DNA of 32,349 nucleotides from Nocardioides albidus (GTDB taxonomy: Bacteria > Actinomycetota > Actinomycetes > Propionibacteriales > Nocardioidaceae). Below the pieces are notes generated by a model. It made no database searches, had not been told where the DNA came from, and saw nothing but the letters and a program-made list of their open reading frames with translations. This document shows positions 17,131 through 26,282 of the stretch, one piece after another (the first letter of the stretch is position 1; each line of letters starts with the position of its first letter). A program made the translations under genes and the position numbers. The stretch covers positions 124,021-156,369 of the forward strand of contig NZ_VDMP01000016.1 of NCBI RefSeq assembly GCF_006335005.1, given 5' to 3'.

Positions 17131-17607
17131 TCACTTCTTGGTGGTCACCCACAGGTTGATCGTGCCGTCGATGACGACCGTCCCGTCGGCGAGCTCGCCC
17201 CGGACCCGCACCGGCAGGTCGCCCTCGGCGGTGTCCCACTGCTCCTGGTCGGTCTCGGCGATGCAGGTGACGTCGCCGGTCGCCTTCGCCGTGTAGGACA
17301 CGGTCATGCCCTTGGGGATCCAGCGCTTCGTGTCCGGGATGGTGGCCTCGGCGAGCCCGCCCATCGCCATCTCCAGGCCGTTGCACAGCGCGATGGCGTG
17401 CACCGTGCCGATGTGGTTCTGCACGCTGCGGCGCTTCGGGATCACGACCGAGGCGTAGTTGGGTCGCAGCTCGGTCACCCGGGGGTGGATCGAGGCGAAG
17501 TACGGCGCCTTCTGGCTGAACGCGATCGAGAACACGCGCTTGCCGAGGGTTCCGCCGACGACGGGCAGGCTGGTCGTGGTCTTCCAGAGGCTGTGGACCT
17601 GGGTCAT
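17131..17607 (-). CDS. DUF4442 hotdog-fold protein
   Basis: A 158-residue protein of the DUF4442 family, hotdog-fold proteins related to PaaI/YiiD-type thioesterases. Typical segments are HPRVTELRPNYASVVIPKRR and the helix NHIGTVHAIALCNGLEMAMG, where hotdog thioesterases carry active-site residues. A thioesterase activity is plausible but not shown. TAATCT (17615-17620, minus) ends 7 nt before the ATG, so it has its own leaderless-type promoter, although it is only 42 nt downstream of the sigma-factor gene. Confidence 0.87.
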   Translation of the reverse strand: MTQVHSLWKTTTSLPVVGGTLGKRVFSIAFSQKAPYFASIHPRVTELRPNYASVVIPKRRSVQNHIGTVHAIALCNGLEMAMGGLAEATIPDTKRWIPKGMTVSYTAKATGDVTCIAETDQEQWDTAEGDLPVRVRGELADGTVVIDGTINLWVTTKK

Positions 17608-17614
17608 GGACCCG

Positions 17615-17620
17615 AGATTA
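17615..17620 (-). promoter_or_regulatory. -10 element for the DUF4442 gene
   Basis: TAATCT on the minus strand ends 7 nt before the ATG, a good TANNNT match in a leaderless position. No Shine-Dalgarno site is present. Confidence 0.5.
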
Positions 17621-17649
17621 CTCGTCGGTAACCTTCCGCGCGAGCCGGG

Positions 17650-19086
17650 TCAGGGGTTCGTGCCGACCGTCACACCGCCCGGTCCGATCCCGACCGTGGT
17701 GGGGAGCAGCGGCAGGTCGAGCTCCAGCGTCACGCCGCGCCGACCCTCGCCGGGGAGCGTGATGGTCACCGGACCGGCACAGATCCGGCGGTCACCGCAG
17801 TCGGTCGGGTTGGCCTTCGCCGGGGGCGCCGGGGGCGGCGGGGTGACGGGCGGGACCGCCGGCGGGGCGGCCGGTGGAGCGACCGGCGCGGGGCTGGGGC
17901 CGGGCTTCGGGCTCGACGGCTTCGGGGTCGACGGCTTCGGGGGCGAGGACTTCGGTGTCGGGGCCGGCGCGGCCGCGGGTGCGCTCGCCGCGGGCGGGGC
18001 TGCCGCAGCGGCGGGTGCCGGGATCGCCGGCGCCGGAGCCGCTGCCGGGGCGTCGCCGGCGGGCGGGGCCGCCTCGGCCACCGGCCGCGAGGCCGCGGGC
18101 ACCCGGCGCGGGTCGTCACCGCCGTGGAGCCCGGCGAAGGCCGCGGCCGCCACCGCAGCCACGGCGACGGCCGCGGCCACCGCCGCGACCGGTCCACCGG
18201 CGCCACCCGAGGCCCCACCGGACGCGCCGCCCGTGGTGCCACCGGAGGCGCCGGCCGCTCCGGCGGCAGCACCGCCGGCCGCCGTACCTCCTGCGAGCCA
18301 CAGGGCACCCTTCGTGCCGGCGGGCAGGGCCAGCAGGACGATCGGGAGGACGTGGACGGCGAGCTTCTGGTTGACCCGATCGACGACGAGGAAGGCGCTT
18401 CGGCACGACGTGCAGCCATCGAGATGGGCGCCGAACCGCTGCTCGGCGCGCGCCCCGAGGTCGCCCCGGGCGTACTGGCTCATCCGGTGGTGCACCCAGC
18501 GGCACTGCTCGCGCGCCGGCTCCGGGCCGGCGTGCAGGTCGAGGTAGGCCCGCTTGAGGCCCTCGCGGGCGCGGTGGGCGAGAGAGGAGACGGCGCGGGG
18601 CTTGAGGTCCATCAGGGTCGCGACCTCGGCGGGCTTGCGACCCTCGACCTCGACATGCCACAGCACCTTGCGCCAGCTCTCCGGCAGGCTGGCGAGGGCA
18701 TCGACGGCCACCGTCTCGTCGAGGCCCTCGACCGCCTCCTCGGGACTGACCTCCGCGGTCTCGGCCTGCTCGAAGAGCCACGGCTGGTCCGAGGCGACCG
18801 ACTCGCGCTGCGAGCGCAGGCCGTCGCGGTAGCCGTTGCGGATCGTGACGTGGAGATAGGAGCGGAAGCTCGCGGTGGGGCCGCCGCCGGCGCTCAGCTG
18901 TCCGAGGACGCGGGAGAACGACTCGGCGACGAGCTCCTCGGCGGCGTCGGGACCGACCAGGATCCGGGCGAGATGGCGGGCGCCGTCGACGTGCTCGCGG
19001 TACAGCTCCTCGAACGCACCGGCGTCGCCGGCTCGCACCCGGTCGAGGAGCTGCTCCTCGTGGGTGCCGGACGCGTCCTCGCCCAT
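17650..19086 (-). CDS. ECF sigma factor fused to zinc-finger, membrane helix and Pro/Ala-rich tail
   Basis: A 478-residue fusion from the ATG at 19086. Numbering from there: sigma region 2 at about 12-80 (LLDRVRAGDAGAFEELYREH), region 4 at about 120-180 (LPESWRKVLWHVEVEGRKPAEVA is its start), then a zinc-binding anti-sigma-like motif HLDGCTSC with Cys195, His221, Cys225 and Cys228. A transmembrane helix follows at about 298-320, then a tail of about 100 residues rich in Pro and Ala, and a small terminal domain with a cysteine pair (DCGDRRIC). The layout suggests a sigma factor held at the membrane by its own anti-sigma-like part. The frame is open up to a GTG at 19221, but that start sits inside a palindrome and the extra 45 residues look non-coding; GTG 19095 is another option. 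Confidence 0.85.
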   Translation of the reverse strand: MGEDASGTHEEQLLDRVRAGDAGAFEELYREHVDGARHLARILVGPDAAEELVAESFSRVLGQLSAGGGPTASFRSYLHVTIRNGYRDGLRSQRESVASDQPWLFEQAETAEVSPEEAVEGLDETVAVDALASLPESWRKVLWHVEVEGRKPAEVATLMDLKPRAVSSLAHRAREGLKRAYLDLHAGPEPAREQCRWVHHRMSQYARGDLGARAEQRFGAHLDGCTSCRSAFLVVDRVNQKLAVHVLPIVLLALPAGTKGALWLAGGTAAGGAAAGAAGASGGTTGGASGGASGGAGGPVAAVAAAVAVAAVAAAAFAGLHGGDDPRRVPAASRPVAEAAPPAGDAPAAAPAPAIPAPAAAAAPPAASAPAAAPAPTPKSSPPKPSTPKPSSPKPGPSPAPVAPPAAPPAVPPVTPPPPAPPAKANPTDCGDRRICAGPVTITLPGEGRRGVTLELDLPLLPTTVGIGPGGVTVGTNP

Positions 19087-19217
19087 CCGATCCACCGCCC
19101 CGATCTCCGTCGTCTCTGTGTCGTTTCCGCGTTGTCTCCGCGGGTTGTCAGGGTCTCCTGACCCGTGTCCAACGAGCGAGCCCGCCTCCGATGATGCACG
19201 GAACGCGAAAAACTTTC

Positions 19218-19241
19218 TCACGCGAGACGAAAATCGCGTGA
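19218..19241. promoter_or_regulatory. 24-bp palindrome between sigma-factor gene and divergent gene
   Basis: TCACGCGA (19218-19225) and TCGCGTGA (19234-19241) are perfect 8-bp arms around GACGAAAA. The site lies in the divergent gap, 73 nt before the ATG at 19314 and about 130 nt before the chosen sigma start. It is a strong operator candidate. A smaller hairpin with arms TCAGG/CCTGA lies at 19148-19161 in the presumed sigma leader. Confidence 0.5.
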
Positions 19242-19313
19242 TGTTCGGGTCCGCGCTCCGTCCAGTCCGGTGAAGGCCCCGCCCGGGGCGGGCACCGGAT
19301 CGATCGGAGAGAG

Positions 19314-20174
19314 ATGAGCACGACGCGACCGACCGCCACGCGTTCGCTTGCTCCCGTCGTCGCGCTGCGCCCCCGCTCCCTGACCCGCCGGGCGGACGCC
19401 CTGCGCGCGCACGTGGACGTACGCCGCGCGGCCGGGCTGCCCCACGAGCAGCTCTTCCTCGACGTCATCGACGAGACCCTGTCCCGCACGCGAGGGGTGC
19501 AGGCCGAGGACCTCGACGTGTGGGAGCGGCTGCTCGCGCTCGTCGAGGAGCACGAGGACATCTCGCACACCCTTCCGGCCTGTGCCGCCGCGGCGAACCT
19601 CGTCGGGCTCGCGCTCTTCGGCGATGTCGAGGAGCTCGCGGCCCTCTCCGGGCTGGCCGACGAGCTCGGCCACGACCGGCTCGCGCGCCTCCAGCACCGC
19701 TACGGCACCGCCCTCGAGACCGACGCGCGCCTGCCCGTGACCACGGCCGCGATGCGCCGGATGCTGGTGCCCGGCCTGGTCCGGCGGCTCGCGTCGCACC
19801 CGGGGACCGCTCCGCGCAGCGGCACTATCGACGACACCTGCCTGCGCGCCGCGCACGCCCTCCTCGTGCAGGGGGTCGACCGGGCCTGGACCGTCCCGCT
19901 GCTGGACTCCGTGGAGGAGCTCGTCGACATCGCGGCGCACGGGACGGTGCACGAGTGGCGCCACCACGTCGCGATGATCATGGCCGACCCCTGGTCGCCG
20001 TACGCGAGCCGGATCGTCGAGCTCGCGGACCAGGCGGGCCCGTCCCACGCGGTCGCGGTGTTCAGGTCGGTCGTCGACCTGTGCCGCGCCCAGGACCGCG
20101 GTCACCGCGTCCCCGGGCACGTCCACCACGCGACCCGCCGATCCCGATATCCGGGCGGCCGGGCCGCCCCCTGA
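19314..20174 (+). CDS. Helical hypothetical protein
   Basis: A 286-residue soluble protein, rich in Leu, Ala, Arg, Glu and His, which I do not recognise. The first 25 residues are basic and probably flexible. The rest reads as amphipathic helices, with no membrane segment, signal peptide or catalytic motif. GGAG (19306-19309) precedes the ATG at 4-nt spacing. It is divergent from the sigma/anti-sigma fusion and shares with it a 24-bp palindrome, so it may be a target or partner of that regulator. The C-terminus is basic (HHATRRSRYPGG). Confidence 0.75.
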   Translation: MSTTRPTATRSLAPVVALRPRSLTRRADALRAHVDVRRAAGLPHEQLFLDVIDETLSRTRGVQAEDLDVWERLLALVEEHEDISHTLPACAAAANLVGLALFGDVEELAALSGLADELGHDRLARLQHRYGTALETDARLPVTTAAMRRMLVPGLVRRLASHPGTAPRSGTIDDTCLRAAHALLVQGVDRAWTVPLLDSVEELVDIAAHGTVHEWRHHVAMIMADPWSPYASRIVELADQAGPSHAVAVFRSVVDLCRAQDRGHRVPGHVHHATRRSRYPGGRAAP

Positions 20175-20191
20175 GCAGCCGAGGCGGCTGC
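20175..20191 (-). terminator. Hairpin at the 3' side of the 6C RNA
   Basis: On the minus strand GCAGCC, a 5-nt loop and GGCTGC form a 6-bp hairpin about 14 nt after the second C-loop hairpin. There is no U tract. It also lies directly after the stop of the converging 286-residue gene. Confidence 0.5.
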
Positions 20192-20300
20192 GGCGCCGAT
20201 CCGACCCGGCTGGGGGGCCGGGAGGAACGGCGCAGGGCAGCAGCGTCTGGGGGGATGCTGCGGGCCCGGACCCCGACAACGGGACGCAGCCGCCTCGGCT
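20177..20300 (-). repeat. 16-bp perfect inverted repeat enclosing the 6C RNA
   Basis: AGCCGAGGCGGCTGCG (20177-20192) recurs as its exact reverse complement at 20285-20300, with 92 bp between. In the minus-strand transcript the two arms would close a long stem around the two C-loop hairpins. The distal arm can instead fold on itself (GCAGCC/GGCTGC, 20175-20191), so the long stem and the local terminator hairpin exclude each other. Confidence 0.75.
20205..20267 (-). ncRNA. 6C RNA
   Basis: On the minus strand two adjacent hairpins each expose a run of six C, the defining feature of the actinobacterial 6C RNA. Hairpin 1 (20267-20235) has stem GCAGC/GCTGC, with an outer GGGC/GCCC, and loop ATCCCCCCAGAC. 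Hairpin 2 (20222-20205) has stem CCCGGC/GCCGGG and its C run at 20217-20212. They are joined by TGCGCCGTTCCT. Known members (B11 in M. tuberculosis) are short regulatory RNAs. It lies downstream of tam, beyond the tam terminator, so it needs its own promoter; I could not place one with confidence. The ends given are those of the paired core. Confidence 0.85.
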
Positions 20301-20327
20301 CCGCACCACCACCGCGGGCGGGAGCAA

Positions 20328-20370
20328 CAGCCGCCGGGGTTCCCCGGAGGGAGGGGAATCCCGGCGGCTG
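20328..20370 (-). terminator. Strong 18-bp terminator hairpin after tam
   Basis: CAGCCGCCGGGGTTCCCC (20328-20345) and its partner at 20353-20370 pair over 18 positions, with one G-U pair and a 7-nt loop. It begins 31 nt after the tam stop and could also stop readthrough from the plus-strand 286-residue gene. Its GGCGGCTGCG arm is also complementary to 20285-20294, in the 5' arm around the 6C RNA. Confidence 0.85.
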
Positions 20371-20401
20371 CGTCCGTCCTCGCGACCAGAGCCGGCGCGA
20401 C

Positions 20402-21184
20402 TCAGCCCTTCCGCGCCACCACGAAGATCCGGCGGAAGGGCAGGACCACGCCGTTCCCGTCGTCGGGGTACGCCGCGCGCAGACGGGCCTTGAGCTCCTC
20501 CTCGAAGCGTGCCCGCAGGCCGTCCGGGAGCGCCTGCAGGGTCGGTCGGGCACCTGTGCCGGAGATCCAGGTGAAGACCGGGTCGGGTCCGCGCAGGACG
20601 TGGAGATAGGTGGTCTCCCACGCGTCGACGGTGCAGCCGAGCGCCTGCAGCGCGCGCAGATAGGTCCGTGCGCCGTGGGCGTGCGGAGCGGCGACGCCCG
20701 CGGTGTGGACGTCGTAGGGCGGCTCGGCGGCGAGCTCGGCGCGCAGCGTGTGACTGGGCTCGTCGTGGTTGCCCGGGACCTGGAGGGCCAGCCAGCCGCC
20801 GGGCGCGACGGCGCGGACGAGGGCCGGCATCAGGTCGAGATGCTCGGGCAACCACTGCAGGGTCGCGTTGGAGACCAGCACGTCGACGCTGTCCGCGGGC
20901 GCGCCCGCCAGCCAGTCGCGGAGGTCCGCCCTGTGGAAGGCCACCCGCTCGGCGGCCGAACTGTCGGAGGCGGCACGGATCATGGCGTCACTGGAGTCGA
21001 CACCGGTGATCGCCGCGGCCGGCCAGCGATCAGGGAGGAGGGAGGTGAGGTTGCCAGGTCCACAACCGAGGTCGACCACGACCCGTGGCTCGACGGCGGC
21101 GACCCGGCCGACGAGGTCGAGGAACGGGCGCCCGCGCTCGTCGGCGTAGGTCAGGTAGCGCTGGGGATCCCACCCGGAGCTCAC
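20402..21184 (-). CDS. tam: Trans-aconitate 2-methyltransferase
   Basis: A 260-residue SAM-dependent methyltransferase. It opens with WDPQRYLTYADERGRPFLDL, the start typical of Tam. Motif I is VVDLGCGPGNLT (36-47), followed by GVDSSDAMIRAA and the acceptor-side LVSNATLQWLPEH. Tam methylates trans-aconitate, which forms from cis-aconitate and inhibits aconitase. The GTG at 21184 overlaps the upstream hydrolase stop by 4 bp (GTGA), so the pair is an operon. The frame is open far upstream, but that part is the out-of-frame hydrolase gene. A strong terminator follows. Confidence 0.92.
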   Translation of the reverse strand: MSSGWDPQRYLTYADERGRPFLDLVGRVAAVEPRVVVDLGCGPGNLTSLLPDRWPAAAITGVDSSDAMIRAASDSSAAERVAFHRADLRDWLAGAPADSVDVLVSNATLQWLPEHLDLMPALVRAVAPGGWLALQVPGNHDEPSHTLRAELAAEPPYDVHTAGVAAPHAHGARTYLRALQALGCTVDAWETTYLHVLRGPDPVFTWISGTGARPTLQALPDGLRARFEEELKARLRAAYPDDGNGVVLPFRRIFVVARKG

Positions 21185-22089
21185 GTGTGGCGCACCCCCT
21201 CGCGGAGGTGCTCGAGGATGCGTGCGTTGACGACGTCGGGGCGCTCGACCTGGAGGAAGTGGCCGGCGCCGTCGACGACGCCCACGCGGCCGCCCGCCGG
21301 CAGGCGGCCTCCGATCCTCTCGGCCCAGCGCACGTCGAGGCAGCCGTCGTCGGCGCCCTGCAGGTAGAGCAGCGGCACCCGCGGCTCGCCGGTCCAGTCC
21401 TGGGCCAGCGACCGGTAGCGCACCGGGAGCCGGTCGGGGCGGCGTTGGGCGCGGTAGTAGCCGATGGCGGCGGCCTTGTGCGCGTCGTCGGGCATGGCTG
21501 CCGCCAGATGCGCCAGGTCCTCGCCCGGATCGTGGCCCGGGGACCAGCGGCGCCACAGGTGCGCGACGAGGGCGTCGAAGCGCTGCTCGGGCAGTCGGGG
21601 CAACTGGTTGAAGAGGGTGTACCAGCTCAGCCCCGCCTGGCGGGGCAGGATCCGCAGCCAGCGGCCGAGGTCGTCGCGGCGCGGCCCCATCACGGAGAAG
21701 GGAGGAACGGCCAGCGAGACGATCACGCCGAACGGGTTGGCGCTCGACGCGGCGATCCCGTTGGCGGTGATCGCGCCCCAGTCGTGCCCCACGAGCACGG
21801 CGCGGTCGTCCCCGCCGTGCACGCGATGGAGACCGAGCACGTCGTGCATGAGGGCTGGGACGTGGTAGCTGCCGTCGACCGGGAGTGTGCTGGGCGCATA
21901 GCCGCGGGTGAACGGGGCCAGCACGCGGTAGCCCGCGTCCGCGAGGGCGGGCCCGAGGTGGCGCCAGGTGTGTGCGGTGTCCGGGAACCCGTGGAGGAGC
22001 AGGGCCAGCGGGCGCTCGTGGTCGTCGAGGTCGCCCCAGGTCAGGCCGGCCAGCACGACCGGGCCGAGGTCGGTGGTGCGGATGCTCAC
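21181..22089 (-). CDS. Alpha/beta hydrolase (epoxide hydrolase/dehalogenase-like)
   Basis: A 302-residue alpha/beta hydrolase. The nucleophile is Asp103 in GHDWGA, as in epoxide hydrolases and haloalkane dehalogenases, with the oxyanion block HGFPDT (33-38) and a late histidine in DGAGHFLQVERP. The substrate is unknown. The GTG start has TAGGGT 6 nt upstream and no ribosome-binding site, so a leaderless message is likely. It heads an operon with tam and is divergent from a MarR gene whose operator overlaps its -35, so it is probably the MarR target. Confidence 0.88.
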   Translation of the reverse strand: MSIRTTDLGPVVLAGLTWGDLDDHERPLALLLHGFPDTAHTWRHLGPALADAGYRVLAPFTRGYAPSTLPVDGSYHVPALMHDVLGLHRVHGGDDRAVLVGHDWGAITANGIAASSANPFGVIVSLAVPPFSVMGPRRDDLGRWLRILPRQAGLSWYTLFNQLPRLPEQRFDALVAHLWRRWSPGHDPGEDLAHLAAAMPDDAHKAAAIGYYRAQRRPDRLPVRYRSLAQDWTGEPRVPLLYLQGADDGCLDVRWAERIGGRLPAGGRVGVVDGAGHFLQVERPDVVNARILEHLREGVRHT

Positions 22090-22095
22090 GCGTCG

Positions 22096-22148
22096 ACCCT
22101 ACGCCGCATTTATCTTGATCTCAAGATTCTTGATCCGTCGGCTAGGGT
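22096..22148. promoter_or_regulatory. Divergent promoters with MarR-type operator
   Basis: On the minus strand TTGAGA (22119-22124), 17 bp, and TAGGGT (22096-22101) form a near-consensus promoter ending 6 nt before the hydrolase GTG. On the plus strand TAGGGT (22143-22148) is also 6 nt before the MarR GTG. Between them ATCTTGA-TC-TCAAGAT (22112-22127) is a perfect 16-bp palindrome of the MarR-operator kind that overlaps the minus-strand -35. A further half-site, TTCTTGATC, lies at 22128-22135 and just upstream. Confidence 0.8.
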
Positions 22149-22154
22149 GGGGTC

Positions 22155-22643
22155 GTGCGGGACGAGGTGGACGAGCTGATCGAGGCGTGGGCGCGTGAGC
22201 GCAGCGACCTGGACCTCGGCCCGGTGGCGGTGTTCAGCCGCATCTCGCGGCTGGCGCACCACGTGGACCGGGCCCGCAGGCATGCGTTCACCACCCACGA
22301 CATCGAGTCTTGGGAGTTCGACGTCCTGGCCGCGCTGCGGCGGGCCGGCGAGCCCTACGAGCTCTCCCCCGGACGCCTGCTGCGCGAGACCCTGGTGACG
22401 AGCGGGACCATGACCAACCGGGTCGACCGGCTGACGGCCCGGGGACTGGTCGAGCGGCACCCCGACCCCTCCGACCGCCGGGGCGTGCTCGTCCGGCTCA
22501 CCCCCGAGGGGAAGGAGGCCGTCGATGGCGCCTTCACGGCCCTCCTGGAGGCCGAGGGGGACCTGCTGTCGGGGTTGTCGCAGGACGCTCAGTCCGAGCT
22601 CGCCGGCCTGCTCCGGCGCCTGTTGGTGCCGTTCGCCGACTGA
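22155..22643 (+). CDS. MarR-family transcriptional regulator
   Basis: A 162-residue dimeric winged-helix regulator. The recognition region LLRETLVTSGTMTNRVDRLTARGLVER and the wing PDPSDRRGVLVRLTPEG (residues about 75-120) match the family closely. It probably represses both itself and the divergent hydrolase/tam operon through the palindrome between them. The ligand is unknown. The GTG start is fixed by the promoter hexamer 6 nt upstream. It converges on the ABC-F gene with a nested hairpin between the stops. Confidence 0.92.
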   Translation: MRDEVDELIEAWARERSDLDLGPVAVFSRISRLAHHVDRARRHAFTTHDIESWEFDVLAALRRAGEPYELSPGRLLRETLVTSGTMTNRVDRLTARGLVERHPDPSDRRGVLVRLTPEGKEAVDGAFTALLEAEGDLLSGLSQDAQSELAGLLRRLLVPFAD

Positions 22644-22662
22644 CCCTGCCCCCAGGCAGCTC

Positions 22663-22669
<7 letters not shown>
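22637..22669. terminator. Nested bidirectional hairpin
   Basis: Outer arms CGACTGA (22637-22643) and TCAGTCG (22663-22669) enclose inner arms CTGCC (22646-22650) and GGCAG (22655-22659). The outer arms contain both stop codons, so the structure can terminate the MarR and the ABC-F messages. Confidence 0.7.
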
Positions 22670-24481
<1,812 letters not shown>

Positions 24482-24489
<8 letters not shown>

Positions 24490-25375
24490 AGGTCACCACG
24501 TGCGCTCCGGCGACGGGGCCGGGGGCGAGGGTGCAGCGGAGTCCCTGCTCGGTCAGCTCGGCCACCGTGGTGCGCGCCTCCTCGACGTCCTCGTGCAGGA
24601 CCAGCAGGGTCGGGCCCGAGCCGGAGAGCAGCACGCCGTCCGGGGACAGGGTGCGCAGCCGGACCTCGACGTCGACCAGGTCAGGGCGCAGGTCGCGGGC
24701 CGCGGCCCACAGGTCGTTGGCCAGGAGGTCGCCGATCTCGTCGGTGTAGCCGGTCGCGAGGGCCGCGACCAGGGCGTCGGGGACCGGCGGCTCGACCGGG
24801 GCGTCGGGCACGAGCTCGTCGAAGTGGGCGTAGACCGCCGGCGTCGACAGCCCGTCGTCGGACAGCACCACGACCCACCACACCGAGCTGGCGTCCTCGA
24901 CGGGGGTGACGATCTCACCGTGGCCCGTGCCGAGCGCCGTACCTCCCAGCAGGGCGAACGGGACGTCGCTGCCGAGCCTGCCGGCGATGCGCAGCAGGTC
25001 GTCGTCGGAGGTCTGCAGGTCCCAGAGCCGGTCCAGCGCCAGCAGGCTCGCCGCGGCGTCGGCGGAGCCGCCGGCCATGCCGCCCATCACGGGGATGCCC
25101 TTCGCGATCGTGATCCGCGCGGCCCGGTCGATCCCGTGATGGGCCGCCAGCGCCTTCCCTGCCCGGATGGCGATGTTGTCGTCGTCGAGGGGTACGCCGT
25201 CGGCCGGCTCGGTCAGCCCGACCGCCCAGTGGTCGGACTCGACGACGGTGACGTCGTCGTAGAGGCCCACCGCCTGGTAGACGGTGGCGAGGGCGTGCTT
25301 GCCGTCGGGCCGCAGGCCCCCGACTCCGAGGTGGAGGTTGACCTTCGCGGGGGCCCGCACCGTCACCTGCGTCAT
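24482..25375 (-). CDS. ispE: 4-diphosphocytidyl-2-C-methyl-D-erythritol kinase
   Basis: A 297-residue GHMP kinase of the MEP isoprenoid pathway, phosphorylating CDP-ME at the 2-hydroxyl. The N-terminus [13 protein letters not shown] carries the conserved Lys11. The ATP-binding glycine-rich motif is [14 protein letters not shown] (95-108), and the C-terminal motif is [12 protein letters not shown]. The ATG at 25375 overlaps the ksgA stop by 4 bp (ATGA). The frame runs further upstream, but this is inside ksgA. The ksgA-ispE order is conserved in actinobacteria. Confidence 0.96.
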
Positions 25376-26259
25376 GCACTGCCTCTCGGAACGGCCGCAG
25401 CCTCGTGGAGGGCGACCGCGATCGCCACGAACTCGTCGATGCCGAGAGCCTCGCCGCGGGTCAGCGGGTCGATGCCCGCCGTCCGCAGGGCCGCCTCGGC
25501 CTGCTCCGCACCTCCGGCAAGGGTGCGCAGCACGCCGCGCAGGGCCTTGCGGCGGTGCGCGAACGCGGCGTCGATCACCGCGAACACCTCCTCGCGACTC
25601 ACCTGGTCGGTCGGCGGCTCGCGGTGGGTCCACGCGACCAGGCCGGAGTCGACGTTGGGCGCGGGCCAGAAGACGTTGCGCCCGATCGCCCCCGCCCGCC
25701 GTACGTCGGCGAACCAGGCCGCCTTGGCCGAGGGCACGCCGTAGGTCTTCGATCCCGGCGGCGCGGCCAGGCGGTCGGCCACCTCCGCCTGCACCATGAC
25801 CAGGCCGTGCTCCAGCGACGGCAGCAGGGCCATGAGGTGGAGCAGGACGGGGACCGACACGTTGTAGGGCAGGTTGGCCACCAGCGCCTGGGGCGGCGGG
25901 CCGGGGATCTCGGTGACGCTCAGGGCGTCCGCGAGCACGACCCGGAACCGCTCGGCCTGGTGGGGCGCGAAGGTGGCGATGGTGGCCGGGAGCTCGGCGG
26001 CCAGCACCGGGTCGATCTCCACGGCGGTCACCTCGGCCCCCACCTCGAGCAGGGCCAAGGTGAGCGACCCGAGCCCGGGGCCGACCTCGAGGACCACCTC
26101 ACCCTCGGCCACCCCGGACTCGCGCACGATCCGGCGCACCGTGTTGGCGTCGATCACGAAGTTCTGACCGCGCTGCTTGGTCGGCCGCACGTCCAGCCGT
26201 GCAGCAAGCTCCCGGACCTCCGCCGGGCCCAGCAGCCGCGGCGCGGAGGTCTCAGGCAT
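25372..26259 (-). CDS. rsmA: 16S rRNA (adenine1518-N6/adenine1519-N6) dimethyltransferase
   Basis: A 295-residue enzyme (also named KsgA) that dimethylates two adjacent adenines near the 3' end of 16S rRNA during small-subunit assembly. The N-terminus has [10 protein letters not shown] (28-37), the SAM motif is [10 protein letters not shown] (58-67), and the catalytic motif is NLPYNVS (129-135). The C-terminal helical domain includes [12 protein letters not shown]. There is no strong Shine-Dalgarno site. TAGCCT (26266-26271, minus) ends 6 nt before the ATG, predicting a leaderless message that starts the ksgA-ispE-ABC-F operon. Confidence 0.96.
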   Translation of the reverse strand: MPETSAPRLLGPAEVRELAARLDVRPTKQRGQNFVIDANTVRRIVRESGVAEGEVVLEVGPGLGSLTLALLEVGAEVTAVEIDPVLAAELPATIATFAPHQAERFRVVLADALSVTEIPGPPPQALVANLPYNVSVPVLLHLMALLPSLEHGLVMVQAEVADRLAAPPGSKTYGVPSAKAAWFADVRRAGAIGRNVFWPAPNVDSGLVAWTHREPPTDQVSREEVFAVIDAAFAHRRKALRGVLRTLAGGAEQAEAALRTAGIDPLTRGEALGIDEFVAIAVALHEAAAVPRGSA

Positions 26260-26265
26260 GTCCTC

Positions 26266-26271
26266 AGGCTA
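26266..26271 (-). promoter_or_regulatory. -10 element for the ksgA operon
   Basis: TAGCCT on the minus strand is separated from the ksgA ATG by GAGGAC. The position fits a leaderless transcript; GAGG is too close to the ATG to act as a good ribosome-binding site. Confidence 0.5.
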
Positions 26272-26282
26272 TCGGCTCTCCA

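Noticed and set aside
19087..19221. 45-residue extension of the sigma factor to the GTG at 19221
   Set aside because: The segment overlaps a 24-bp palindrome and has no ribosome-binding site. The ECF fold begins after the ATG at 19086.
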